Source: JBFMHP01 sp964557295 (GTDB lineage: Bacteria > Pseudomonadota > Gammaproteobacteria > RBG-16-57-12). Taken from it: 64,000 nt of DNA. The position numbers and the translations under genes were made by a program. Position 1 is the stretch's first letter, and each line of letters opens with the position of its first letter. Positions 41,746 through 51,461 of the stretch are shown here, piece after piece. Under the pieces are notes generated by a model, which had not been told where the DNA came from, searched no databases, and worked only from the letters and a program-made list of their open reading frames with translations. Where the stretch lies: NCBI GenBank assembly GCA_964557295.1, contig CAZKZP010000003.1, forward strand, positions 1-64,000, read 5' to 3'.

Positions 41746-41925
41746 TATTAACCCGTATATCTGCCACACATCTTAAAAGCGTCCCTTCTCCCTCCGGGAG
41801 AAGGACAGGATGAGGGGGTAAATTAATGTGTTAATTCCCCTCACCCTAGCCCTCTACCCTAAAGGGCATAAATCCCTGAGGGAGAGGGAACAGTACACCA
41901 GATCTATTTTGTCGCCGGGTTAATA
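41746..41925. repeat. MITE-like element E3 with TTAACCCG ends
   Basis: TATTAACCCGTATAT at the left end and GTCGCCGGGTTAATA at the right end (to 41925) form imperfect terminal inverted repeats. Inside are CCTTCTCCCTCCGGGAG and CCCCTCACCCTAGCCCTCTACC...GAGGGAGAGGG. The right end contains the TAA stop of wrbA. The 18 bases TAACTATTAACCCGGCGA read on the minus strand are identical to the end of the subtilase gene in element E2. Confidence 0.75.
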
Positions 41926-42537
41926 GTTACCGCAGAGCCGTGCCGCGATGGTGGCGACATGTTTCCCCTGAAACCTCGCGGCGGCGAGTTCATTGTCGCT
42001 CGGCATGCGTTCACCCTGTCCACCCGTGATCGTCGAGGCGCCATAAGGCGAGCCGCCGGTGATTTCATCGAGACGCATCTGCCCCTGAAAACTATAGGGC
42101 AGACCCACGATCACCATCCCCTGATGTAACAAGGTGTTGTGAAAACTCAAAATGGTGGATTCCTGGCCGCCATGCTGGGTGGCTGAGCTGGTAAACACGC
42201 TGCCCACCTTGCCGACCAAGGCGCCTTTCACCCATAGCTGGCCCGTGGCATCGAGAAACTGACGCATCTGTCCGCACATATTGCCGAAGCGAGTCGGGGT
42301 GCCGAAGATCACGGCATCGGCCGCCGCCAATTCATCCACGGTGCATAGCGGGATCGCGGCTTGTTGTTTTTGCGCGGCGAGCGCGCCCATTTTTTCCAGC
42401 ACGCTGTCGGGCAAGGTCTCGGGCACGCGCCGGAGATCGGCGTGTGCCCCAGCCACGTCGCGCACGCCTTGCGCGACAGCCTCGGCCATCTTGAGGATAT
42501 GGCCATACATGGAGTAGTAAACGATGATGACTTTCAT
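41920..42537 (-). CDS. wrbA: NAD(P)H:quinone oxidoreductase WrbA-type flavoprotein
   Basis: 205 residues. The flavodoxin-like FMN loop is YYSMYGHILKMAEAV; FGTPTRFGNMCGQMRQFLDAT, FTSSATQHGGQESTI and GGSPYGASTITGGQG are WrbA markers. It reduces quinones by two electrons to limit semiquinone formation. Its last codons and stop lie within repeat element E3. It is transcribed 40 bp downstream of fumC on the same strand. Confidence 0.94.
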   Translation of the reverse strand: MKVIIVYYSMYGHILKMAEAVAQGVRDVAGAHADLRRVPETLPDSVLEKMGALAAQKQQAAIPLCTVDELAAADAVIFGTPTRFGNMCGQMRQFLDATGQLWVKGALVGKVGSVFTSSATQHGGQESTILSFHNTLLHQGMVIVGLPYSFQGQMRLDEITGGSPYGASTITGGQGERMPSDNELAAARFQGKHVATIAARLCGNY

Positions 42538-42577
42538 GAGTGTTCTCCTGTGGGGTTGGAACAGATGTATCCTTTGG

Positions 42578-43966
42578 TTAGCGAGTCGTGTCCGTCGGGG
42601 TGGTGAGTCGCTGCGGGTCCAGCAAGCGGGATAGTTGCGCCTCGTTCAAGTCTGTCATTTCGAGCGCCACCTCCAGGATGGGGCGCGCTTCCGCATAGGC
42701 GCGCTTGACGATGGCCGCGCCTTGCTCATAGCCGATCACCGCATTCAAGGCCGTGATCAGGATCGGATTGCGCTCGAGCGCGGCGCGCAGTCTTTCCTCA
42801 TTCACACTCAGCCCGGCGATGGCCTTATCTGCGAGCGCGTGCGCGGCGTTGGCGAGGAGGTCGATACTCTCCAGCAGATTGCGGGCGATCACCGGCAGCA
42901 TGACATTGAGTTGGAAATTGCCCGATTGTCCGGCGACGGTGATGGTCACATCGTTGCCGATGATCTGGGCGCAGGCCATGGCCACCGCCTCGGGGATGAC
43001 CGGATTGACCTTGCCCGGCATGATGCTGCTGCCCGGTTGCAGGACGGGCAGGGTGATCTCGCCCAAGCCCGATAACGGCCCGCTGTTCATCCAGCGCAGA
43101 TCGTTGGCGATCTTCATCAGGCCGACCGCGCTGGTGCGCAGCTGGCCACTGATTTCCACGGCGGTATCCTGCGCGCTGAGATCACGAAAATGATCCTGAC
43201 TGCAAGTGAAGGGCAGGCCGGTTTCCTTGGCAAGAAAACGGCAGACACGTTTCCCGAACTCCGGGGGCGCATTGATGCCGGTCCCCACCGCCGTGCCGCC
43301 GATGGCCAGCGCGTGCAGCCGCGGCAGACTCGATTGGATACGCGCCACGGCATCGCGCATCTGTGCCGCCCAGGCGCCGAGTTCCTGATCCAGCCGCAGC
43401 GGCATCGCATCCATCAGATGGGTGCGCCCGGTCTTGACGACGTGCCGAGACGCGCGCGCGCGCGTCTCGATCACCTCTGCCAAGTGATCGAGCGCCGGCA
43501 GCAAGCCTCGTTCGATCCGCAGGCTAGCGCTCAGATGAATGGTCGTAGGAATGACGTCGTTGCTGCTTTGCCCGCGATTGACCTCGTCATTGGGATGCAC
43601 CGCCTCCCCCAGCCGCTTGCTGGCAAGGTGGGCGATGACCTCGTTGGCATTCATATGGGTGCTCGTCCCGGAGCCGGTTTGAAATACATCGAGCGGAAAA
43701 TGCGCATCGTGCAGCCCCCGCGCCACCTCGCGGGCCGCCGCTTCAATTGCTTCCGCCTTGTGGGCGGGCAGCTCCCCCAGCTCGTGATTGACCCGCGCGC
43801 ACGCGGCCTTGAGCAGACCCAGCGCCTGTATGAAGCTGGACGGCATGCGGGTCGCGCTGATCGTGAAATTATCCAGCGCCCGTTGCGTCTGCGCGCCATA
43901 CAGCGCGTCTGCCGGGACGCGCACCTCGCCGAGGCTGTCATGCTCGATGCGATACTTTTCTGTCAT
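42578..43966 (-). CDS. fumC: Class II fumarate hydratase
   Basis: 462 residues from ATG 43966 with GGAG upstream; a longer frame would read through a REP-like repeat. Markers: LYGAQTQRALDNF, QTGSGTSTHMNANEVIA, NRGQSSNDVIPTTIH, KTGRTHLMDAMP, GGTAVGTGIN and the fumarase/aspartase signature GSSIMPGKVNPV. It interconverts fumarate and malate. As an oxygen-stable, iron-free enzyme it needs no Fe-S cluster. The FumC rather than AspA assignment rests on these motifs. Confidence 0.95.
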   Translation of the reverse strand: MTEKYRIEHDSLGEVRVPADALYGAQTQRALDNFTISATRMPSSFIQALGLLKAACARVNHELGELPAHKAEAIEAAAREVARGLHDAHFPLDVFQTGSGTSTHMNANEVIAHLASKRLGEAVHPNDEVNRGQSSNDVIPTTIHLSASLRIERGLLPALDHLAEVIETRARASRHVVKTGRTHLMDAMPLRLDQELGAWAAQMRDAVARIQSSLPRLHALAIGGTAVGTGINAPPEFGKRVCRFLAKETGLPFTCSQDHFRDLSAQDTAVEISGQLRTSAVGLMKIANDLRWMNSGPLSGLGEITLPVLQPGSSIMPGKVNPVIPEAVAMACAQIIGNDVTITVAGQSGNFQLNVMLPVIARNLLESIDLLANAAHALADKAIAGLSVNEERLRAALERNPILITALNAVIGYEQGAAIVKRAYAEARPILEVALEMTDLNEAQLSRLLDPQRLTTPTDTTR

Positions 43967-43984
43967 CCGCGTCTCCAGAAATTC

Positions 43985-44096
43985 ATGTAGAAACCCTGTA
44001 GGAGCGAGCCCTGCTCGCGATAATCCATAGCAACTCACGCCATTCGCGAGCAGGGCTCGCTCCTACAATCAGATCGATTTCGACCGTCGATTAATA
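43985..44096. repeat. REP-like palindrome (GTAGGAGCGAGCCCTGCTCGCGA) between fumC and the suf regulator
   Basis: TGTAGGAGCGAGCCCTGCTC (from 43997) and its inverse GAGCAGGGCTCGCTCCTACA (to 44068) make a long stem with a ~25-base loop. The following ATCAGATCGATTTCGACCGT then CGATTAATA resembles a degenerate right end of element E1. It lies between divergent genes and could also end antisense transcripts. Confidence 0.75.
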
Positions 44097-44108
44097 CTAG
44101 GGTGATAC

Positions 44109-44140
44109 TTGCATAATTTGAATGTAGGACTATATTAGTA
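44109..44140 (+). promoter_or_regulatory. Promoter and Rrf2/IscR-like box of the suf operon
   Basis: TTGCAT (44109-44114), 16 bases, TATATT (44131-44136). Overlapping the -10 is GACTATATTAGTA (44128-44140). This fits the core GACTRWWWYAGTC of IscR type 1 sites at all but the last position. A repressor bound there would block the promoter. It lies directly upstream of the Rrf2-family gene, suggesting autoregulation. Confidence 0.5.
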
Positions 44141-44163
44141 CTATATCAACCCGGAGATATGTA

Positions 44164-44577
44164 ATGTTGCGGATGAGCAAGCTGACAGACTATGGGATCG
44201 TGATCATGAGTCACTTGGCCAGAACTCCCCAGCAGGCCTTATCGGCGGCACAAGTGGCCGCTCAAGTCGGCATTGCGCAACCCACCGTCAGCAAGATCCT
44301 TAAGATCCTGGCGCGGGAAGGGCTGCTGAGTTCGGCGCGCGGTTTGAAAGGCGGCTATTGCCTGGCGCTGCCTGCCGCTGAGATCTCGCTCAGCGATCTC
44401 ATCCATGCCTTGGAAGGTCCCCTGGCGCTGACCGAGTGCGGGCAGCAGGGCGGACTGTGCCAGATGGAGCAGGCGTGCTCCATCCGTAACAACTGGCGCT
44501 ACATCAACCGCATGATTCACGAGACGTTGAGCGGCATCAGTCTCGCGCAGATGAACAAACCGATCAGAACCAGATGA
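44164..44577 (+). CDS. Rrf2-family SUF regulator
   Basis: 137 residues. The N-terminal winged helix has LTDYGIVIMSHLA, AQVAAQVGIAQPTVSKILKIL and an RGLKGGYCLA wing. A Cys trio in CGQQGGLCQMEQAC (about 97-110) can hold an Fe-S cluster, as in IscR and SUF-specific Rrf2 regulators. It probably senses cluster status and represses the operon from the box at 44128-44140. It lies 52 bp upstream of sufB. Confidence 0.9.
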   Translation: MLRMSKLTDYGIVIMSHLARTPQQALSAAQVAAQVGIAQPTVSKILKILAREGLLSSARGLKGGYCLALPAAEISLSDLIHALEGPLALTECGQQGGLCQMEQACSIRNNWRYINRMIHETLSGISLAQMNKPIRTR

Positions 44578-44629
44578 GGGTGTAATCGCCACATAAAGCC
44601 GGGTTCAGCTTCAAGTTCGAGGAGGAGCA

Positions 44630-46078
<1,449 letters not shown>

Positions 46079-46085
46079 GGATGTG

Positions 46086-46883
46086 ATGATGAAACAAGAC
46101 CCAATGTTACTACAGATCGAAAACCTTCACGTCAGCGTGAATGGCAATCCGATCCTGCATGGTATCGATCTGGAAATCAAAGTCGGCGAAGTGCATGCGG
46201 TTATGGGGCCCAACGGCTCCGGCAAGAGCACCCTGGCCTATGTGTTGGCCGGCCGCGACGGTTATGAGGTCACCGCGGGCAGCCTCCGCTATCGGGGTGA
46301 AGATCTCGCCGCGCTCACTCCGGAGCAGCGCGCGCGCGCGGGCATCTTTCTGGCGTTTCAGTATCCGGTCGAGATCCCAGGTGTGGCGAATGTCTATTTA
46401 TTGAAGGCCGCGCTGAATGCGATGCGGGTGCAGCAAGGTCTGCCGGAACTGGATGCGGTGGATTTTCTGAAACTGGTAAAAGCGAAAATGGCCCTGGTCG
46501 ATATGCCGCCAGAATTCTTGCAGCGCAACGTGAATGAAGGGTTTTCCGGCGGCGAAAAGAAACGCAACGAGATACTGCAAATGGCGGTGCTGGAGCCGCG
46601 TCTGGCCATCCTCGATGAAACCGATTCCGGCCTGGACATCGACGCCCTGAAGACCATCGCCACGGCCGTCAACGCCATGCGCAGCCCAGAGCGGGCCATC
46701 GTGATGGTGACGCACTATCAACGCCTGCTCAACTACATCGTTCCGGATCGAGTGCACGTCCTCTCGGGCGGCCGCCTGGTGAAATCGGGTGGCAAAGAGC
46801 TTGCCCAGGAACTTGAAGAGAAAGGCTATGGCTGGCTGGAAACAAAGCGGCCGGATGCAACGCGGAAAGTGAGCACGGGGTGA
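46086..46883 (+). CDS. sufC: SUF ATPase SufC
   Basis: 265 residues from ATG 46086 (a second ATG follows at 46089), with GAGG at 46077-46080 overlapping the sufB stop. ABC ATPase motifs: Walker A GPNGSGKSTL, signature FSGGEKKRNEILQM, Walker B LAILDETDSGLDID and the switch His in MVTHYQRLL. It powers SufBCD remodelling. It ends 7 bp before sufD. Confidence 0.95.
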   Translation: MMKQDPMLLQIENLHVSVNGNPILHGIDLEIKVGEVHAVMGPNGSGKSTLAYVLAGRDGYEVTAGSLRYRGEDLAALTPEQRARAGIFLAFQYPVEIPGVANVYLLKAALNAMRVQQGLPELDAVDFLKLVKAKMALVDMPPEFLQRNVNEGFSGGEKKRNEILQMAVLEPRLAILDETDSGLDIDALKTIATAVNAMRSPERAIVMVTHYQRLLNYIVPDRVHVLSGGRLVKSGGKELAQELEEKGYGWLETKRPDATRKVSTG

Positions 46884-46890
46884 CACGACC

Positions 46891-48231
46891 ATGAGCGCCG
46901 TCCACGCCACAACCGACTTCTATCTCAGGGAATTCGCCCACTCTGCCGCCATGCTGCCGGCCAGGCACTCGGCCAGGGTGGGGCGCATGCGTGCGGAGGC
47001 CATGGCGGCGTTTCACCGCCTGGGTTTTCCCACAGTGCGCGATGAAGACTGGAAATATACCCGGCTGACCACCTTCACCGCACAAGGGTACGCACCCGTT
47101 GCCACGCGTGATATCACACCGGAGCAGGCGCAAACTCTGGCGGCTGACTGGAACGCCTTGCCCGGATACCCGCTGGTCTTTATCGATGGCCATTTTGCGC
47201 CGCAACTTTCGCGCATGCCGCCGCGCGGAGCGGGACTGGAGATTGTGTCACTGCGCCAGCTGTTGGAGCAGGAAGACGAAGAAACCCTCCGGTCCTTGGA
47301 ACACGCGATCAAACAGGCGACGAACGGCTTTGGCGCATTGAACATCGCCTATGTATCGGACGGCGCCTATGTGCGTGTCATGAAAGACACGCAGGCCCCC
47401 GCCCCGATAAACCTGATACATCTCAACAGCGGCATCGAAAACAGCGCGGCACATCTGCGCAATCGGGTGTGGCTGGAATCCGGCAGTCAAGCAGTCATCA
47501 CCGAAAGTTATTTCGGACCAGATGCGCCCAACTATTTCACCAACACCCACACGGAGGTTCAGCTTGGTCCTGGCGCCCGGCTCGAACATTACAAACTGCT
47601 GGCCGAAGGGGCGCACGGCGCGCACATTGCCACGCTTCAGACAGCGCAGGACGCGGACAGTCAGCTGGCGTGCCACCAATTGATCCTGGGCGGGGTTTTG
47701 GTGCGGCAAGAGATCAATAATGAAATGATCGCGTCCGGGGCCGAATGTCTGATCAATGGCTTGCTGGTGGGAGGAGGGCGGCAGCACCTCGATGTCCATG
47801 CGCGCATCGATCATCGCCAAGCCCATTGCCGCAGCCGGGCCTATTTCCGCGGCATCATGGATGCGCGGGCCCGTGGCGTGGTGGATGGCCGGATCACCGT
47901 CCATCCGCAGGCGCAAAAGTCGGATGCCTATCTGTCGAGCAAGAACATCCTGCTCTCGCCGCATGCGGAGATGGATGTCAAACCCCAATTGGAGATCTAT
48001 GCCGATGATGTGAAGTGCATGCACGGCACCACGGTGGGGCAATTGGATGACGAGGCCTTGTTTTACCTGCGCACGCGCGGGCTGGAGTACGAGACAGCGC
48101 GCAACCTGGTGATCCATGCCTTTGCCGACGAGATCCTCAGTCGCTTCACCGCGCCAGGGGTGCGCAGTTTGTGTCATAGGCAGTTGCAGTCGCGCATGCC
48201 ACAAACCAGCTATCCGCAGGAGTTACCATGA
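46891..48231 (+). CDS. sufD: SUF scaffold subunit SufD
   Basis: 446 residues. The C-terminal beta-helix has NRVWLESGSQAVITESYFG, GARLEHYKLLAEG, HARIDHRQAHCRSRAYFRG, VDGRITVHPQAQKSDAYLSS and KCMHGTTVGQLDDEALFYLR. The His/Cys of CMHGTTVG is implicated in cluster assembly. It partners SufB and SufC. The stop overlaps the sufS start by 4 bp (ATGA). Confidence 0.94.
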   Translation: MSAVHATTDFYLREFAHSAAMLPARHSARVGRMRAEAMAAFHRLGFPTVRDEDWKYTRLTTFTAQGYAPVATRDITPEQAQTLAADWNALPGYPLVFIDGHFAPQLSRMPPRGAGLEIVSLRQLLEQEDEETLRSLEHAIKQATNGFGALNIAYVSDGAYVRVMKDTQAPAPINLIHLNSGIENSAAHLRNRVWLESGSQAVITESYFGPDAPNYFTNTHTEVQLGPGARLEHYKLLAEGAHGAHIATLQTAQDADSQLACHQLILGGVLVRQEINNEMIASGAECLINGLLVGGGRQHLDVHARIDHRQAHCRSRAYFRGIMDARARGVVDGRITVHPQAQKSDAYLSSKNILLSPHAEMDVKPQLEIYADDVKCMHGTTVGQLDDEALFYLRTRGLEYETARNLVIHAFADEILSRFTAPGVRSLCHRQLQSRMPQTSYPQELP

Positions 48232-49496
48232 ACATTCACAGCCATGAGATCCCAACCGCAAAGCGCGCAGACCGGCCTTTCGATGTCGAACGCATTCGGG
48301 ATGATTTTCCGATCCTGCATCAGCGTATGCATGGCAAGCCGCTGGCCTATCTCGACAACGGTGCCAGCAGCCAGAAACCGCAGTGCGTGCTCGATGCAAT
48401 CAATCAATGTTACGGGCGTGATTACGCCAATGTGCACCGGGCGGTGTACGCGCTGGCCGAGCGCGCCACGCTGGCCTATGAGGGCGCGCGCCAGGTGATC
48501 CAGTCATTCATCAATGCCGCCAGTGACAAGGAGATCATCTTCGTGCGCGGCACGACCGAGGCGATCAATCTCGTGGCGCAGTCTTATGCGCGCCCGCGAC
48601 TGAAACGCGGGGACGAAATCGTCATCACCGAGATGGAGCATCATTCCAATATCGTCCCGTGGCAGATCGTGTGCGAGCAAAGCGATGCCGTCTTGCGCGT
48701 GGTGCCGATAACCGACGCCGGCGAGGTGGATCTGGAGGCGTTTTCGCGCAGCCTCAGCTCACGCACGCGCCTGGTCGCGCTCGTCCATATCTCGAATGTG
48801 CTGGGCACGATCAATCCAGTGCGCGAGATGATCGACATGGCGCACCGCAAGGGTATTCCGGTGTTGCTGGACGGGGCTCAGGCCGTCGCGCATCTGCCCG
48901 TGGATGTGCAGGCGCTCGACTGCGATTTCTATGCCTTTTCCGGGCACAAATTATATGGTCCGACGGGGATCGGCGTGCTCTACGGCAAGCAAGCGCTGCT
49001 GGAAGAAATGCCTCCCTACCAGGGCGGCGGCGACATGATACGCAGTGTCAGTTTCGAGAAGACCGAGTATAACGACCTGCCCTACAAATTCGAGGCAGGC
49101 ACTCCCCACATTGCGGGGGGCATCGGTCTGGGCCGCGCGGTCAGCTATCTTGCCGGGATCGGCCTGGAGCATGTGGCGCGGCATGAACAGGATCTGCTGG
49201 ATTATTGTGTCGCTGCGCTGCGCGAGATCCCTGGGCTGCGTTTGATCGGTACCGCACGGGATAAGGCGAGCATTGTGTCATTCACGCTGCGAGGCATCCA
49301 CCCGCATGATGTCGGCACCGTATTGGATCGGGAAGGGGTGGCCGTGCGCGCCGGCCATCATTGCGCCATGCCCCTGATGCAGCGTTATGGCGTGCCGGCG
49401 ACACTGCGCGCCTCATTCGCGGTGTATAACACGCGTGGCGAGATCGATCAGCTGGTCAATGGACTTCGCGCAGCGCAGGAACTGTTTGGCGTATGA
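48228..49496 (+). CDS. sufS: Cysteine desulfurase SufS
   Basis: 422 residues. PLP-dependent, with LDNGASSQKPQCVLDAI, VRGTTEAINLVAQSY, TEMEHHSNIVPWQ, LLDGAQAVAHLPVDVQALD and the PLP Lys in FSGHKLYGPTGIGVLYG. The persulfide Cys is in RAGHHCAMPLMQRYG, a group II desulfurase arrangement. It supplies sulfur to SufB through SufU. It overlaps both neighbours by 4 bp. Confidence 0.95.
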   Translation: MNIHSHEIPTAKRADRPFDVERIRDDFPILHQRMHGKPLAYLDNGASSQKPQCVLDAINQCYGRDYANVHRAVYALAERATLAYEGARQVIQSFINAASDKEIIFVRGTTEAINLVAQSYARPRLKRGDEIVITEMEHHSNIVPWQIVCEQSDAVLRVVPITDAGEVDLEAFSRSLSSRTRLVALVHISNVLGTINPVREMIDMAHRKGIPVLLDGAQAVAHLPVDVQALDCDFYAFSGHKLYGPTGIGVLYGKQALLEEMPPYQGGGDMIRSVSFEKTEYNDLPYKFEAGTPHIAGGIGLGRAVSYLAGIGLEHVARHEQDLLDYCVAALREIPGLRLIGTARDKASIVSFTLRGIHPHDVGTVLDREGVAVRAGHHCAMPLMQRYGVPATLRASFAVYNTRGEIDQLVNGLRAAQELFGV

Positions 49497-49945
49497 ATGA
49501 TCTGCGTGATTTGTATGAGGAGTTGATTCTCGATCACAATCGCCATCCGCGCAATTACAACAAGGTGCCGCCGGGCAGCAATTATCAGTCGCACGGGCTC
49601 AATCCCTTGTGTGGTGATGACATCACGGTCTATCTGACCGTGCAGGACGGCATCATCAAAGATGCCGGATTCAAAGGGCATGGCTGCGCCATCTCGACGG
49701 CCTCGGCCTCCCTGATGACGGAGGGCCTCAAGGGCAAGACTGTTGCCGAGGCAAGGGAGTTGTTCCAGCAGATGCACAAGCTCCTGACCAAGGAGGACGG
49801 GAGTACGCTCGACCTGGAAAAGCTGGGCAAGCTCCAAGCGCTCGCCGGGGTGCATGAATTCCCGGCGCGGGTGAAGTGCGCCACCCTGGCCTGGCACACC
49901 ATGATGGCCGCGCTGAAAGGAAAGGAGACAGTATCGACCGAATGA
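49493..49945 (+). CDS. sufU: SufU-type sulfur-transfer protein
   Basis: 150 residues of the IscU fold. Three conserved Cys are in NPLCGDDI, GHGCAIS and RVKCATLAWH. The extra 18-20-residue insertion before the last Cys (QKLLTKEDGSTLDLEK-like region) and the lack of the IscU LPPVK motif mark the SufU branch. In Firmicutes and many other bacteria SufU, with Zn, takes sulfur from SufS, replacing SufE. No sufE or sufA is present here. Confidence 0.9.
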   Translation: MNDLRDLYEELILDHNRHPRNYNKVPPGSNYQSHGLNPLCGDDITVYLTVQDGIIKDAGFKGHGCAISTASASLMTEGLKGKTVAEARELFQQMHKLLTKEDGSTLDLEKLGKLQALAGVHEFPARVKCATLAWHTMMAALKGKETVSTE

Positions 49946-49961
49946 ACTAGGCAGGTGAAAT

Positions 49962-50351
49962 ATGTTCGACAAGTTTTTCAGAAAATCCGTGAAGCACGAT
50001 GATCCTGGGTACCTGCAGATGGATGACGCGTTGACCTCGGCAGAAGGTGAGGCGCTCGAAGCTCGTGTGATTGAAGCGCTACGCGCCATCTACGATCCTG
50101 AGTTGCCGGTGAACATCTATGATCTAGGGCTTATCTATGAAATCCATATCGATCCAGAGAAGCGGGTCAATATCAAGATGACACTGACCGCGCCGGGTTG
50201 TCCTGTTGCCCAGAGCTTCCCTGATATCGTTGCCTCGCATGTCAGAGGGATTGAAGGTGTGCAGGAAGTGAGTGTCGACATGGTCTGGGATCCGCCGTGG
50301 AGTTATGAGCGCATGTCGGAGAGCGCCCGGTTGCAGCTGGGCATTTTTTAA
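49962..50351 (+). CDS. sufT: SufT/DUF59 (MIP18-like) protein
   Basis: 129 residues. The DUF59 core is RVIEALRAIYDPELPVNIYD, LGLIYEI, MTLTAPGCP (conserved Cys) and VSVDMVWDPPWS. SufT aids maturation of Fe-S proteins when demand is high. It lies 16 bp after sufU. Confidence 0.9.
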   Translation: MFDKFFRKSVKHDDPGYLQMDDALTSAEGEALEARVIEALRAIYDPELPVNIYDLGLIYEIHIDPEKRVNIKMTLTAPGCPVAQSFPDIVASHVRGIEGVQEVSVDMVWDPPWSYERMSESARLQLGIF

Positions 50352-50369
50352 CGAGCAAGGTGCGTTAGC

Positions 50370-50687
50370 GTGGACTGGGTAACTGTGATACGTGCGGATG
50401 ATCTGCCACCGGGTGCGCGACAGTTGGTCGAACTCGAGGGCGCAAGAATCATTCTCTTGAATGTGAACAATCAATTCTGCGCCATCGAGGATGTATGCAC
50501 TCATGACGGCGGTGAATTGTGCGAAGGGGAGCTCGACGGTGACGAGATCATCTGCCCGCGACACGGCGCGAGGTTTTCAGTCAAAACGGGCGCGGCTTTG
50601 ACTCCCCCGGCGTATCAACCCATCGCAATCTTCCCGGTGAGAGTGGTAAATGGGCTCGTGCAAGTGAAAGACAACAGATGGGACTGA
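50370..50687 (+). CDS. Rieske-type 2Fe-2S ferredoxin
   Basis: 105 residues starting at GTG 50370 (DWVTVIRADDLPPGARQLVE). The Rieske ligands are CTHDGG (C, H) and CPRHGARF (C, H), with normal spacing for non-heme dioxygenase-type ferredoxins. It is the last gene of the suf operon, 18 bp after sufT, a frequent position. It may deliver electrons for cluster assembly or reduction of persulfide; this is inference. Confidence 0.9.
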   Translation: MDWVTVIRADDLPPGARQLVELEGARIILLNVNNQFCAIEDVCTHDGGELCEGELDGDEIICPRHGARFSVKTGAALTPPAYQPIAIFPVRVVNGLVQVKDNRWD

Positions 50688-50777
50688 TGCAACGCAGGAG
50701 GGCTATAGATCGAAATATCTAATAATTTTGAGGAAAATGCCGCTTAACAAATTAGAGAATTCGATTAATATATAGCT

Positions 50778-51392
50778 ATGGGAGCAAAACTTTACATCGT
50801 TGTGTTGTCAGGTACGCTTGCAGCCTTGCATCTCGGGGCCGCGGCGGCCGATATTTACAGCTACCGCGACAAGAACGGCGTGGTGCATTATACCGATCGT
50901 AAGTCTGTAAATGTTAAAGAAAAATATACCGTTGCAGTCAGAACCAGATACGCCTACCACGAGCGCAAGGTCGACAAGCTCATCCTGAAAAGCTCCTACG
51001 ACACCATCATTCGTGATGCAGCCCTTAAAAATCGAATAGACGCCGCACTCGTCCGCGCGGTCATCCATGTGGAGTCCGCCTTCAATCCAAAGGCCTTCTC
51101 TGTCGCTGGGGCGACGGGATTAATGCAGCTGATGCCCAGTACAGCGAGTCGTTATAAGGTCTATAACTCCTTTGACCCCTTGCAAAACATCCATGGCGGG
51201 ACCAAGTACTTAAGCGATTTGATAAAAAGATTCAATAATAACGAGCGCTTAGCCGTGGCGGCTTACAATGCAGGTGAAAATGCTGTGGATCGATATAAAG
51301 GCATACCGCCATACCCGGAAACCACGGCCTATGTCGAGCTGGTCATGGACCTCAAGAAGCGGTATCAGTCGAAGACCACCGGGGATAGTTAG
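50778..51392 (+). CDS. Lytic transglycosylase (SLT) with DUF4124 N-terminus
   Basis: 204 residues. Signal peptide (IVVLSGTLAALHLGAAAAD), DUF4124 region IYSYRDKNGVVHYTDRKS, then the SLT domain. The catalytic Glu is in VIHVESAFNPKAFS; AGATGLMQLMPSTASRY and AVAAYNAGENAVDRYKG are family motifs. It cleaves peptidoglycan to 1,6-anhydro products in the periplasm. An AT-rich spacer with TATATA separates it from the suf operon, so it probably has its own promoter. Confidence 0.93.
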   Translation: MGAKLYIVVLSGTLAALHLGAAAADIYSYRDKNGVVHYTDRKSVNVKEKYTVAVRTRYAYHERKVDKLILKSSYDTIIRDAALKNRIDAALVRAVIHVESAFNPKAFSVAGATGLMQLMPSTASRYKVYNSFDPLQNIHGGTKYLSDLIKRFNNNERLAVAAYNAGENAVDRYKGIPPYPETTAYVELVMDLKKRYQSKTTGDS

Positions 51393-51401
51393 CATTCATT
51401 T

Positions 51402-51430
51402 AACCCGGTTTTTCCATTAGCGATCGTAGC
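51402..51430. repeat. Short dispersed repeat AACCCGGTTTTTCCATTAGCGATC
   Basis: A copy of the element at 54051-54076 (read inverted) and 30808-30834, with AACCCGG, a T-rich middle, CATTAG and CGATC. It separates the convergent transglycosylase and OmpA-like genes. Confidence 0.6.
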
Positions 51431-51461
51431 GAGAGCGAACTTAGCCATGCAGCGTCTCAGG

